From Lindgomyces ingoldianus (taxonomy: Eukaryota > Ascomycota > Dothideomycetes > Pleosporales > Lindgomycetaceae), in NCBI RefSeq assembly GCF_010093535.1, contig NW_022985179.1:562395-626394 (forward strand): DNA of 64,000 bases, in the 5' to 3' direction. Shown piece after piece: positions 34,401-46,007 of this stretch. The notes beneath the pieces are model-generated. The model was not told the DNA's origin, ran no database searches, and worked only from the letters and a program-made list of their open reading frames with translations. Numbering within the stretch: position 1 is the stretch's first letter; every line of letters starts with the position of its first letter. A program made the translations under genes and the position numbers.

Positions 34401-35292
34401 CTTCATCCAAGATGGGCCTCACGGGGGCACACCGTGTTTCCCACAGGGCATCATTATGATCGTCATGGCAGGATTGACCGTCTTATACCAGATCCTAATC
34501 AACAGAGCGTTCGGGCCACTATTCAAGTATCTGCCAATCACCTTTGAGGATGATGCTGTGCGACGAGATGAGGAGTTTCAGCGCGCTCAAGCCAGCCGCT
34601 GGCAACCGAAAGGAGATGACGAACACCGGTCCCTCAACAGCGAACTCGAGGCGCACGAGAAGGCTGAGAAGCGCGAAAGCCAGCTTCTCGAAGAGGAGGA
34701 TCGTCGTGCATCTAAGGGATATCACCCCTCGGAGTCCATTGAGATGAAGCGCATGGGCGGTCGTCGACAAAGCGAACGACTTGATGCAAACGAGAGCTCA
34801 GAACGCCCTCACAAGCAAAGCTGGGCCAACAGATCTCGTTCCCGCTCCCAATCTCAATCATACCGTAACTCCGAATCCCACCAAAAATATAAGAAGGGAA
34901 AGCACAATGTTAACCCACTTAACGCCGTCACCAACGTTCTCAAGTCTGGCCTTGGTGATGTGGCTGGGCCGATCCGTGACATTGAAGCGCAGACTATGCC
35001 TTCTGCCTATCTCTTTGACAACATCGACGACACTCTCGAAGATATCGAGCCAGATGCTAGACAGAAGTTGATTGCTCGAGCGTTCCAGCACCCAGCTACC
35101 CGCGCTATCCAGCCTGCTATCTGGATTCCGCATGATGAATTAGGTGTGGCGAAGGATGAGATTTCGCGGACGTCAAAGTTCAGCGAGAAGATTTGGATTA
35201 CTAGCGTCAATGCGAGATTGGACGCGAGTGGGAAGGTTATGTATAAAGGACTGCCACCGGATCGGGATCCGTTTGAGAACATTGAGGTGTAA
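31458..35292 (+). CDS. CSC1/OSCA-like calcium-permeable channel (DUF221, Phm7/Rsn1 family)
   Basis: Large multi-pass protein of the CSC1/OSCA/TMEM63 family, osmo- or mechanosensitive cation channels. Exons 31458-31702, 31750-34148 and 34202-35292 give 1244 aa. The N-terminal RSN1-type helix (SLSTAAVIFGVQILAFLLLSG, residues about 38-56) is followed by a loop and two more helices (LLRIFIPMAFVILPVLLP and VLAVCVILWVCYQFYLAL). A long cytosolic region contains a basic coiled-coil patch, a run of about nine serines near residue 320, and disordered Ser, Pro and Asp rich sequence. The conserved cytosolic motif AFIQFNHQVAAHMACQSLSH and PNYVLWNNLSM leads into the seven-helix channel domain. The C-terminal tail is charged and Ser/Arg rich, ending in a conserved block (GLPPDRDPFENIEV). 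The N-terminal insert between helix 2 and the soluble domain is longer than in yeast Csc1 and lineage variable. Confidence 0.9.
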
Positions 35293-35829
35293 ATATATGA
35301 CACAGAGGCCTGAGGAAACGGTTAGGGAGGGGTGTTAGGTTTCCCCTGTCTCCTGCATTTGCTTTACCTGTGGCATGGCGTTTGTATTTTTCCTTTTGAG
35401 CGTTGCATAGCTTGGCGGCATGATTTGTATATGGAGATCCCCGTCTCTAGTGCTTTTCCTTTCACTTTTAGTAAGTGATAGAGGATGGAAGATATCTATG
35501 ATTCTCTTTCTTAATTTTGCTTCAAGGACAAGGTAGCGTGCATTCTAGATGACAGGACGACAATACACATGTGTCAATGGACATTGACGTACTTTTAGGG
35601 CATAATCAAATCTACCCGATGCTCCGAATTGATGCTAAAATGTGTTATTATAGCAGGTAGCTTCACCTTCCGCTCTTCCTTGGGTATATAACTTCAATCA
35701 CCTTAGCTGCCACTCTGTACACGCTTCTGTACAACCTAGCAAACCCATGATCAACCCTTCCATCATCCCCTTCAAGCCTCCACCAAGCCTCCCCCATCGT
35801 CCACATCTCCATCTCCAACCAAAACTAGT
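35293..35829. other. Convergent intergenic region
   Basis: 537 bp between the 3' ends of the CSC1-like gene and the dynactin p25 gene. No coding sequence is supported; the segment should carry both 3' untranslated regions. Confidence 0.5.
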
Positions 35830-36912
35830 TTACTTAATACTCCTAACCAACTCTCTCAAATCCCCACCCTCAACCCAACTCTTCTCCCCACCCCCTCCTA
35901 CCCCCAGTCCGCCTCCAACCCCCGCTCCTCCCCCGCTCACGCCCCAACCTTCTCCGACTTCCCCGATGACTCTCGCAGGCCGTCCACCAACCACGGAGCT
36001 GGAGGGGATTACCATGTTTGCGGGAATGACACTGTTGGGTAGGATTTTGACATTTTCTTTGATGATGACGAAGGGGTGGATAGTGGTGTGGTCGCCGATG
36101 TGGACGTGGGAGGCGATGGAGATGGCGGAGATGGTAGAATGGGGACCTGGGGGGTCGTCAATATAGTCTCTTCCCCTAATCAAGGACGGCAAATTCCCCC
36201 AAACGGCGGAATGAAAGAATGTAACAGGACATCGCACGAGGCTATCGGAGCAGTGGGAGCATGTGGTCACACATACCAACAAAAACATTATCGCCAATCT
36301 TCATGGGATAATAATGCACCTGGCCTCTGCTTATTCGACACGGCGGCTTTATCACACTACCAGTTGATATCACCGTGCACCGACCAATTGAAATGGAAGT
36401 CGGTGTGACATCTTTTCCAGATGAAGACGGGACGGCACGGGTGGGATGAAGGTCGCCACGGAGGTGAACGTCTGCCATGATGACAGTTCGGCCACCGAGC
36501 GTGATATTGGCGGTTCCAGTTATTGCACTGCGGCGGGAGACTTTGTTGCCGGAGTCCTATGGTGGGGTTGGTTAGATTAGGTTACAGGGGTAGGGTAGGG
36601 GCAGAAACAAGGGGGGAATGGAGAGGGCTTTGGGGCTTTAGGGAATTAGGGAATGGAGGAATTGGACGAGGCGAGATGGCAGGTGGGTATTGGCGAGGAT
36701 ATTTTGAAAAATTGCAAGCTTGCATGACGAGAAGTATTTAGAAGAATAAAATATTCGGTCAAGACAAGGGCAACGCGAGAAAATACCAAGGGCGAAAGGA
36801 TGCTTCCAGAGAGGTAGCCGAACAGGCTTTCTTGAGGCTTGAGAAAATGCATACATACAGTCTCGATATATTCCCCTTTCGGGGCTGCTTTTCGTGCCGA
36901 AGGACGCGACAT
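35830..36912 (-). CDS. Dynactin subunit p25 (DCTN5)
   Basis: Pointed-end subunit of dynactin, needed for dynein to bind early endosomes in hyphae. Exons 36859-36912, 36277-36556 and 35830-36146 give 216 aa. The family landmarks are EYIETDSGNKVSRRS at residues 15-29, LGGRTVIMADVHLRGDL, then left-handed beta-helix hexapeptide repeats (SISIGRCTVISTGSVIKPP, ASHVHIGDHTTIHPFVIIKE, VIPANMVIPSSSVVGGRPA). The second intron (36147-36276) must use the AG at 36147; the nearer AG at about 36175 breaks the frame, and the chosen one yields VFVGPHSTISA, which matches the family's VF(V/I)(G/E) step. The C-terminus has a Gly-rich insert of about 25 residues before LRELVRSIK, making it longer than the animal protein. 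Intron 1 is long (302 nt). Confidence 0.9.
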
Positions 36913-37573
36913 ATTGGCTTCACTTGAATCTTAGGTAGTCAAGAGGATGCCCTCTAACGGAACAATAGGGTTGCAGTGTTGTGGCTGGTTGACTTATTTC
37001 AAGAGTAAGTTTGATGGGGTGGCTGAAGTTGAGATGCCAAAGAAGCTAGGTACAGCCAAATCGCGTAGATCACGTGCGCCGCAAGAGCTGTTTGTTTCTC
37101 TGGCCAACAAGAATTGATCAATCAACCAAGAATTGATCAATCAACCAAAAATTGATATAAGGAATTGAGATACTATTTTACAATCCATACCTCCCAGAAG
37201 GAGCAAGTGGCAAAAGAGAAATATGTTCCTTGAACAACCTGATGGAGAGAACCCGATCCCAGTTATCATTATTAAATCAGTATATCCCTAGGATTCGATT
37301 TATTATCAACCGCAAGGAGGGCGAGTACAGAAGTAAACGACTGTTTTCAGGCCTTTGAAGAGCACAGACTGGCATTGTTGATGCTAGAAAAAGCCTGATG
37401 GGATTTACTTTTTTTCCTGCTCTTAGCCTGCAGGGGTCTGAGGCTGGGATGACGATGGCGGGGGTTTGATCATCGTTCGACGCCCAGCTCGATTCTCGAA
37501 GGGGCCCTTTTTACAGTTTCAACGACGCATCCTACGGCGCTGCAGCCACCAGTAGCTGGACTGTTCCACAAAT
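36913..37573. promoter_or_regulatory. Divergent upstream region of dynactin p25 and phospholipase D
   Basis: 661 bp between the start codons. It contains a short tandem repeat at 37108-37156 and otherwise no recognisable element. Confidence 0.5.
37108..37156 (+). repeat. 19-bp tandem repeat, about 2.6 copies
   Basis: The unit CAAGAATTGATCAATCAAC occurs at 37108-37126 and again at 37127-37145 without mismatch, and a third partial copy with one change follows to 37156. Each unit holds TTGATCAA, an 8-bp palindrome, so the array places two palindromes 19 bp apart, 420-470 bp before the phospholipase D start codon. Confidence 0.85.
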
Positions 37574-40500
37574 ATGGCTTACAATCGGCGAGACGACGAT
37601 CTCGCGTACGGCGAATATCATGGCCAGGGAGGGGGTGGGGAGGAAGGAGAGCGGGGCTTCATTGGAGACATGGGCAAGCGCATCTTTGGAAGGAGGCCTC
37701 AAGACCAGCAACAATCTGTGAGCATTTTTCCACTTCACCCCTGGACCTTGGTACATTCATGTTAGCGTCCTTCCATTCCCTCTGTTCCTGCTATCGACCT
37801 GCATGCCGTCATCGGCTTGACGCCGCTGCCACTAGGTCCTCCCAACTGTTCGTCTCTGCGTCCGCCATTGTCGTCTACCCCTGTTTATCACTAGCCATCA
37901 ATTAACCTCTGCTGTCTTTCTTTTGCTACCAAGCCGCGTGAGACCCTCGATGCCCCTCGCTGCCCTCACTCCATCCCCTCCTCCACCTTTCACTAACCAG
38001 AGACCTCGTGCAGGACGTCACCCAGACCTATCAACCCCATCTCGGCCAGCAATCCTCGTCGCTTCAACACGGTTCGTCCTCCAACGAAGGCGGTATGTCG
38101 TTCGTTTTCGATAAACTGCACAGCGCTGTGCACTCCATCGGCACCGATATCAAGGACAAGCTTTCAGGCAAGGAAGAGCCTCAAGGACACACTCAGCAAA
38201 GTGGTGCTTTGAGCCAGCCCCAGGGAGGCCAGGGCTTGCAGCCTGGTCAAGACTACCATTCCCAACACCGTTTCCTTAGCTTTGCCCCAGAACGGCACGG
38301 AAATGACATCAAATGGTATGTCGACGGCTGCGGATACATGTGGGCTGTCTCGGTGGCTCTAGAGCGTGCCAGGGAGTCAATCTGGATCCTCGATTGGTGG
38401 CTGTCGCCCGAATTATACCTCCGAAGACCGCCTGCCAAATTCCAGCAGTATCGAGTTGACCGCATGCTCCAAGCTGCGGCTCAGCGAGGTGTTAAAGTCA
38501 ATATCATCGTTTACAAGGAGGTAACCCAAGCTCTGACCCGTAAGTTGCTCAATCCAACCCTGCCTGAATATCTCCATTCCCTCCTCCCCGAGTCAACCGA
38601 CTCCATCACTAAAGGCCTCGTCTGGGCTGGTCTTGGTGTCATTTTTAAGTCCCTTGAAGAAGCCGAAAAGACGGACCCGCTGATTGCACCTCCTATTACA
38701 GTGTCCTCCGCCCACACGAAACACGCCTTGGAAAATCTTCATCCCAACATTTCCGTCTTCCGACACCCTGACCATCTCCCCGATGCGAAGGTACTGCAGT
38801 CATCAATGTTCTCCTCTATTCAAAACATGACGTTTAGTCCCGCTAAGCTCGCCCAACTTCCTGGAGATGGCCTCAAAGCCATTTACGGAGCGAACCAGGA
38901 TACAATCCTTTACTGGGCGCATCACGAAAAGCTATGTTTAGTTGACGGCGAAACGGCTTTCATGGGTGGATTAGACCTATGTTATGGACGCTGGGACACG
39001 AATTCACACCCTATTGCAGATGCCCACCCGGGTGACCTGGACCGCATTGTATTCCCAGGTCAAGATTTTAACAACGCGAGGATCATGGGTAAGTACCTGG
39101 GTTTCATTTCCTCAACCAATGCTAACATGAGAGTAGACTTTAATGACGTTCCAAATTGGGAGAAAAACAAGCTTGATAGAACCCAAAGCTCTCGCATGGG
39201 CTGGTCTGATATTTCCCTCTCTCTGACTGGCCCCGTAGTTCAAGACCTGCACACACATTTCGCCCAGCGATGGAATTTCATCTATGGAGAGAAGTATGGT
39301 AAGAAGGACACTAGATATCAGAGTCTCCCTCTGCCTGGAGGTGGTGCTCAGCAGGGCGGCTATTATCCACCCCCATCGATCCAGCAGCGAGGGATGGACG
39401 GAGAGGAGGAAACTGAGCGCGGGCTTGGCGGTGGTGATTATGACGGTCAAGGTGGCGGGGAACGCGGCCTCTTTGGAAGTGGTCGAGGAGGTGGGCTCCG
39501 AGAGAAGCTCCACTCCCGCATCAGCGAGGGCTACCATCAAATGGAGTCACATTATAGCCAGCAGGAGCAAGGCCAGTCACATGCCACTCACACCGCCCAG
39601 CGAGGAGGAGTGGAATGCCAAATCACCCGGAGTTCTGCGAAGTGGAGTCACAACTTGGATGCCACCGAGGTAAAGATGACCTTCACCTAATTTCAGAGTA
39701 CCACTAATTAGCATAGCACTCTATCCAAAATGCCTATTGCGAGATCATCAAAAATAGCAAGCACTTTGTCTACATTGAGAATCAGTTCTTCATCACTGCC
39801 ACCGGGTAGGTCTAATGTCATATAGAGCACCTAGCTTCTTGAGTACTAACTAAAGCAGGGACGAGCAGAAACCGATCAAAAACAAGATTGGCGCTGCTAT
39901 CGTCGAAAGAATCATCCGTGCTGCTAGGGATGGCGAGAAGTACAAGATGATGGTGATGATGCCTTCCGTTCCCGCATTTGCAGGTGACCTCAAGGCCGAT
40001 GATGCCCTTGGTACGCGGGCAATCATGGAATTTCAATATGACTCGATCAACCGTGGAGGACACTCCATCTACGAAACAATCGCCAAGGCTGGCTATAACC
40101 CCATGGATTACATTCGGTTCTATAACCTTCGAAGTTACGACCGTATCAACGCTAGTGGGGCCATGCGTGCTGCCGAGGAGTGCAGTGGCGTCCCATATAG
40201 CCAGGCCCGTCAGGAGCATGATGCTGCCTACGGCAGCGGATACCAAGAACCGCAAAGCGAGTATCAAGCCTACCGACCGCCTCAGGAACAGCAGCCAGTC
40301 TATGAGATGGATGCTGGGTATGGACAGTCGCAAGGGCAAGGGAGGCCAGCTGTATATGAGCAGTATCAGCAGGGCGCTGCTCAAATTGGCAGCCGCAAAG
40401 GTCTTGGTAGTGGACGGTGGGATTCGGTCAGTGAGTGCTATATGCTCGGCGGAGAGGACATTCGCAATGTCCCTTGGGAGGGTGGAGCTATGGATGAGAT

Positions 40501-41256
40501 TGACGCTTTTGTTAGTGAGGAATTGTATATTCACAGCAAGGTTAGCGCCCCTTCCCACAGTCTGTCTCACTGTCTAACCCAATCCAGCTTCTCATAGCGG
40601 ACGACCAAATTGTCATTTGCGGGTCTGCAAACTTGAATGACCGCTCACAGCTTGGTGACCATGATTCAGAGATCGCCATTATTGTACAAGATAACGACAC
40701 AGTTGACTCATTCATGGACGGCCGTCCTTGGCGTGCAGCCAAATTCGCGTCATCTCTCCGCAGGCAAATCTTCCGCAAACACCTTGGCCTGCTGAAGCAC
40801 CAGATTATGGATCACCCAGACCAGAACTTTGAACCCATCGGTGTACCAAACATCTACGATTGGGGCTCGGAGGAGGACAGGCAAGTTGCGGACCCCATCT
40901 CCGATGAATTCCAATCCCTCTGGAACTGGCGGGCAAAGACCAACACGGATGCCTTCGCAAGGGTATTCCACCCTGTCCCTTATGATGGTGTGAGGAGCTG
41001 GAAGCAGTACGACGAATACTACGAGCGATTCTTCCATGAGGAAGAGAATGATAAGAAGGAGAAGAAACCCAGTCAGTATAAGTGGGGTCATGTGGTGGCT
41101 GAAAACTTCGGTCAGGGCGGGGTGCGAGAGGTCAAGGAGGTACTGAGCACGATCAAGGGCACACTCGTGGAGATGCCGTTACTTTTCCTAAAGGACGAGG
41201 ATATCGCTAAGGAAGGACTTGGGCTGAATGCTTTCACTGAGGAAGTGTATACCTGA
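37574..41256 (+). CDS. Phospholipase D with two HKD motifs
   Basis: Hydrolyses phosphatidylcholine to phosphatidic acid and choline. Exons 37574-37717, 38014-39088, 39137-39669, 39717-39805, 39859-40540 and 40588-41256 give 1063 aa. First catalytic motif: HHEKLCLVDGETAFMGGLD with H352 and K354. Second: IHSKLLIADDQIVICGSAN with H839 and K841, split by intron 40541-40587 right after the lysine. Other conserved blocks are IWILDWWLSPELYLRRP, HTHFAQRWNFIY and HFVYIENQFFIT. The N-terminus lacks recognisable PX or PH domains, so it is a shorter type than yeast Spo14. A Gly, Gln and Tyr rich disordered segment of about 100 residues follows the first HKD half, and a second Gln-rich stretch precedes the second HKD. 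Intron 1 (37718-38013, 296 nt) is much longer than the others and could hide a further small exon. Confidence 0.92.
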
Positions 41257-41624
41257 TCTGGGAGTGACCATCAGGATTTGGCGGGGAGGATCAGCGCAGG
41301 AACCTTGGAAGCTATGTGGGCATCAGCCAGAATCACGAAACTAGATCTGTACTAAAAAAAAAAAAAACACTCCAGCCGGCTTCTGATGTAGCTATAGATC
41401 TTGAGCTATTGATGTTAGCTAGAATCATGGCAAAGCCAGCTTTTGGTGTGATTAAAGGAGCATGCAACCCGCTGTGTTCTAGTCTCGCGACATGCGATTG
41501 GTTGTGACTTGGCCCCTGGCCAATGGAGATAACTTCAGTCCCCAACTTTTGAAAGCTTACATCTACTTCTTTCGGGTGCGTCCACTCGTTCTTGAGACAT
41601 TTCCCCCAAGATCCAATGTAAATA
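41257..41624. other. Short intergenic region
   Basis: This spans the phospholipase D 3' region and the promoter of the DUF3431 gene. It contains an A-homopolymer at 41354-41367. No gene is seen. Confidence 0.5.
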
Positions 41625-43201
41625 ATGCCTCTTCACCGTCGTTTCACCGCGCGAAACGCACTCATCGCTCTCCTTGTCTGGCTGTTCCTCGCCCTGCTCT
41701 TCCACCTCAAAGCAGAGCTATGGCCGTCCCCAGTGGAACCCTCGCTCACCTCCCTCGAGCCTTCGAATGATGACCACCGAGAACCTATCCCGCACGATAA
41801 TGGTGGGAATAAGGCAGGCGAAACTCCTGCGGTCGCAAAGCGTCGAACGGCTGTGGTTGTCGCCAGCCAACAGTTGGAGGACGCCACGTGGCTAGACGAG
41901 TACTTTCCACGGTGGGAGAAGAATATATATAGGGTTGATGATAAGAGTGCGCCGCTAACTGTACCTAAGAATAAAGGACGGGAAAGCATGGTCTATTTAA
42001 CGTGAGTCGAGCTTCATATGCAGCAAAGACACTGCACTCAGACGCCAAGGAAGCTGGAATGCAAGGGCTAACGGACACCCCAGCTTCATCATAGACAATT
42101 TCGACAAACTGCCAGACAACATATTGTTCCTCCACCCGAATCGATACCAGTGGCATAACGACGACCCTGACTACGATGGGCTTCCCATGCTCAGGCACTT
42201 CCAGATCCCATACCTTGAGAAGGAAGGATATGTGAACATTCGATGTGCGTGGTCCCTAGGGTGCCCTTCCGAGATCAAGCCTATCGCCGAGGAGGGCGAG
42301 CATCGCGCGGCTGTACACGCTGGAGGGGACTACAAGCAGGGCTATGAGGCCCTGTTTCCTGGAAAGCAAGTCCCTAGCAATGTTGGTGTAAGCTGCTGTG
42401 CGCAGTTCGCAGCGACTAAGGAAAAGGTGTTGGAAAGACCAAAGAGCGACTATGTGCGCTACAGGGAATGGTTGGTGGATACGCCCTTGGACGACAGCAT
42501 CAGCGGGCGAATTTTCGAATACAGCTGGCATAGTGAGTTAACATGCTTTCATTTTCTGGTCGCCAAAATTGGATTACTATTCACACCCGTGATCCGTCGC
42601 TCAATTACAAGCCGGATTTTCCACACTAAGGCCGACGTGGAGCAAGGAGCTATTAGAACTCTAGACCGTTACCTAAGGCTTCGAACGCCTCCGCGCAAGC
42701 AAATACCCTGGTCGGACTGGTCACAGGAGAACACGTCAAACATTTGAAGGACCTAATACTTCGCCTCGAAGCTGATAAGCGGCCTCTCGCGAGCCCGTAG
42801 AGACCTTCTCGAGGTAGCTTCGTTTATTAATTCCCGATTGAGCCTGGCTAATATTCCCGTCAATTATCGCGAGAAACTTCACAAGGCTGAAGTTTTCCAT
42901 TTGTTCCGCTAACCACATTGCGAGGACATTCGACTTCTTTGCTTCCGCTCTCTGATACCGATACCTCCAAGGATTGATCATTTGCTAACGATTGTCAGTG
43001 ATATTTGGGAAAGAACCCGTTCATTGCCCCACAGCCAAAGAATGTTATTGCAAGGTATTTGGATTTTGCTATTTAGAGTGCCAGGAGGACGGAAACTGCG
43101 CTGGACGCTATGAGCTGCCCCGATTTTCAACACTACCAAACGGATGGCCATTTATAGGTTGGAAAGGAGAAGAGCGCAATCGGTCTGCGCCAGAAGAATA
43201 A
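41625..43201 (+). CDS. DUF3431-domain type II membrane protein
   Basis: A fungal family of unknown activity that resembles glycosyltransferases in architecture. Exons 41625-42001, 42084-42532 and 42999-43201 give 342 aa. The N-terminus MPLHRRFTARNALIALLVWL has a basic start and one anchor at about residues 11-29. The DUF3431 body begins at about 72 with AVVVASQQLEDATWLDEYFP, and includes VYLTFIIDNFDKLPDNILFL, the FLHPNRYQWHND step, PSNVGVSCCAQFAA and EYSWHMIFGKEPVHCPTAKE, followed by the Cys pairs ECYCKVFGFCYLEC. The last intron (42533-42998) is 466 nt, far longer than any other typical intron here; reading through it gives a 69-codon extension and stop, which would remove the conserved C-terminus. 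The product is probably in the Golgi or secretory path. Confidence 0.87.
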
Positions 43202-43989
43202 TGTATGTACCGCGTACCGCATTTGGTGTACACACTCCTAGCATTGGCTAACAATTTGTGATAGATCTGCCGCATGCTTCCACTATAGTGTCTCATGCCA
43301 TCAATCTTTGAGAACACGTCACTATTGTGGCACCTTTGTCCGACGTAATTGTACGGTCATGCATAAGGGATGCGGAGAGTCTCAACCTTTCAGTTCGCCC
43401 CCCCTCCTGCAGCATACGAGTTTGGTCTGTTCTGAACGACAGTCCCAACAGTCAAGGGTCTCCTTGCATCCGCGGTTCCGCTATTGGACTGTCCATATCT
43501 GTGGACAGAAATGAAATGGATGGGCAACAAGGCTGAGGGCGCCAGCCGCGTTACAAAGCTAAGAGGGCGCATGTTGCCCCAGGGGCGCGATAGTGAGGCG
43601 AGTACATAACACCGAACTGCGTTATTGGTTTCACACATGTCAAAGAAGGCCTGCATGTGCGCCTTCAAATCTAGACTAGGGTTTCTTGAAATTAGAAGGC
43701 AACCACACGGTGGGAGGACTCGGGTCGGTCATGGATAGGTTCTGTAACCTGTTTACCCTGGATAAGGCTCTGAATTAATTTATCATGTGTGAAGAAATTC
43801 ACTGTCGGGTTATTGAGGTACCTAGGCTAATCCTGAGATATAAAATCAAAGCTTTCAAGGCTGAAAAATTGAAACGTGCACGAGGATGACAGTAGCTTGG
43901 GTGGGGTAACGAGAATTGCGCGGCTCTGCTTTGAACCTTTGGATCTGGGATGAGCTCGGCTCTCACGAGCGGACTATACCGCGTGCACA
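43202..43989. other. Intergenic region before the AT-rich relic
   Basis: Base composition is normal up to about 43980 and then falls sharply in GC. Frames at 43308-43536 and 43390-43668 overlap on both strands and carry no motif. No gene is called. Confidence 0.45.
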
Positions 43990-44349
43990 AGCTGACATCT
44001 GTGCGTATAATATTCTGAATAAATTACAAGATTTTGGAAGCAGCTAACAAACTTACATCCCTTGTTTAGCTCACTCCACTAACAAGACACACAACAATGC
44101 TAAAGACACTAAATTAACAACAAATAGTTATATAGGTAGTGTATACAAAACCATACCCTACGCGAGATAGGCTAGAAACATATAATCTTACAGAGACACA
44201 AGTTATAAAAGAAGTCACGTATTGTAAACTAAGAGTCTAAGAAGCTATATAATTTATAGAGTATTAATAGACGTAAAAGCTAAGGTTAATTAAGTAACCT
44301 ATTATAAAACTCTTTAGCCTGTACACTCTCTTAGCTTTAAGCTACAAGG

Positions 44350-44468
44350 ATAGAGCTCTGTACCACTACGCTAATACAACTAAAAAGATGCGAATAATCA
44401 ACTAACAGTTAATTGTTGTGTACAGAATAGTATATATACCTGTCGCGTGTAAAGACCATCTTAGTCTT
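44350..44468 (+). repeat. Long direct repeat, left copy
   Basis: Matches 46008-46123 over its whole length; blocks such as ACAACTAAAAAG, CGAATAATCAA, AATAGTATATATACC and TCGCGTGTAAAGACCATCTT are shared. Most differences are transitions, and this copy is the more AT-shifted. In reverse orientation it starts with a TATATATACTATT element and ends with a TAGCGTAGTGGTACAGAGC segment that resembles a tRNA A-box. Confidence 0.8.
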
Positions 44469-45015
44469 ACGTAAGCGTAGTATAGTAGTAATAATAGCTA
44501 AATTTAAGCTTTTTACTTATTTTTATACATCTTTTAGCTTATTTTAGTAAGCTTATTTATTATTAATAATAGTTTAGTAGAGTCTTTTACTTTTTATATA
44601 AGTGTAAAGTAGTTTTAATTAGTCTTGTTAGCTTTAATCTATTTATTTGTAACAATACTACTGTAACAATGTTAAGCACCTGCACTGCCGTCTTAAGTTC
44701 GAGGCAGCTCCTTCGAGGCAGACTGTGCGACCCCCTAGCGTCGCGCCAGCGTCGCAGGAGGCTAAGTAATAAACAAGGCGAATAACGTTCTAAGATTAAT
44801 AGAATTCTGTCTTTTATCCCCTCTAGAGAGTCTGCTCGCTGCTATATTATAATTCTATTACATAATTTATAACATTTTAGTAGAGTTTTTATAAAATAAA
44901 TGTTTCTAGCGTTATAGTAAAAGTTCTTTTATACTTTACTTTATTTATTAAGCTTTTTACTTATTTATTTCTATAGCTATATATAGTTAATTATTGTCAC
45001 GATCAGGCTTAACCT

Positions 45016-45163
45016 GTAACAAGGTAGGCACAGTCAACTACGTGGCCTTCTTGTAACGAGGAAGGCACGGTCAACCACGTGGCCTTCTTGTAACAAGGGA
45101 GGCACGGTCAACCACGTGGCCTTCTTGTAACAAGGGAGGCACGGTCAACCACGTGGCCTTCTC
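45016..45163 (+). repeat. Four 37-bp tandem repeats, each with CCACGTGG
   Basis: Units start at 45016, 45053, 45090 and 45127 and begin GTAACAAGG. Units 2-4 are nearly identical, unit 1 has several transitions. Units 2-4 carry the palindrome CCACGTGG (an E-box core CACGTG), unit 1 has TACGTGG. The array is GC-richer than its surroundings. Confidence 0.92.
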
Positions 45164-45349
45164 TCGCTTATAGAGGTTTAGGCTAGGCTAGAGACAACCG
45201 CTAGTGCTAATGCTAGCCCTAGCAGTATCTATATATATATTATACTATGCGAGAATACTTAGCTTAAGTATTCTCGTGCGTACCTTTTAGTACAGTAGGG
45301 AAAGTCGTATAGTATTAGCTTGGCAGGCAGGACGTCTACCTTATTACAC
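45161..45349 (+). repeat. 190-bp direct duplication, first copy
   Basis: Begins CTCTCGCTTATAGAGG and ends CTACCTTATTACAC; the second copy follows at 45352-45541. This copy contains a perfect 12-bp inverted repeat (45250-45261 and 45265-45276, CGAGAATACTTA with a 3-nt loop) that is decayed in the second copy. Confidence 0.88.
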
Positions 45350-45351
45350 TT

Positions 45352-45541
45352 CTCTCGCTTATAGAGGTTTAGGCTAGACTAGAGGCAACCGCTAGTGCTA
45401 GTACTAGCTCTAGCATTATCTATATATATATTATACTATGCAAGAAATACTTAGCTTAAGCATTCTCATGCGTATCTTTTAGTATAGTAGAGAAAGTTAT
45501 ATAGCATTAATTGTGCAGATAAAGCGTCTACCTTATTACAC
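45352..45541 (+). repeat. 190-bp direct duplication, second copy
   Basis: Head-to-tail with the first copy. Nearly all differences are G-to-A or C-to-T in this copy (for example GCGAGAATACTT against GCAAGAAATACTT, CTCGTGCGTACC against CTCATGCGTATC), as expected of RIP or cytosine deamination. Confidence 0.88.
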
Positions 45542-46007
45542 TACTAAGTACTTTTATCTCTAGAACTACTAAATTAGCTAAATCTTTTACTATAGATTTA
45601 TATCTATAATAGTATAGAATATTTAAAATATTTAAGTTCTATTATTAATATTTATATAAGTAAAGTTTTAAAGTAGAATTTTTAGCTAATACTATATAAT
45701 AATTTTAAAAATAATGTTACTTAGTAGGTTTCTTCTAAAGGTTTAAAGTAGCTATTTTAATAGCTGTGTGTTAGCTTTAGTATAGAGTCTTAGAGCTTAG
45801 TATTGTTTTAACATTACGTGTTGTTGTTGCGTAGGCGTTTTAATAGAGAGAGTGCGGCACTTAGTAGAGTGCAGCGCTTAGTAGTAAAACACGTTATTAT
45901 AAAAGTAGATCTAGTAAGTAGAAAAATACTTATAATATTACTAGTAACCTTTAAGTTAGTAAAGCTACTAGAAGAAATTATTTTTTTAGTAACTATAATA
46001 TGCAAGA

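Noticed and set aside
37718..38013. CRISPR or array-like structure in long introns and intergenic repeats
   Set aside because: The organism is eukaryotic and the repeats seen are head-to-tail without spacers of constant size.
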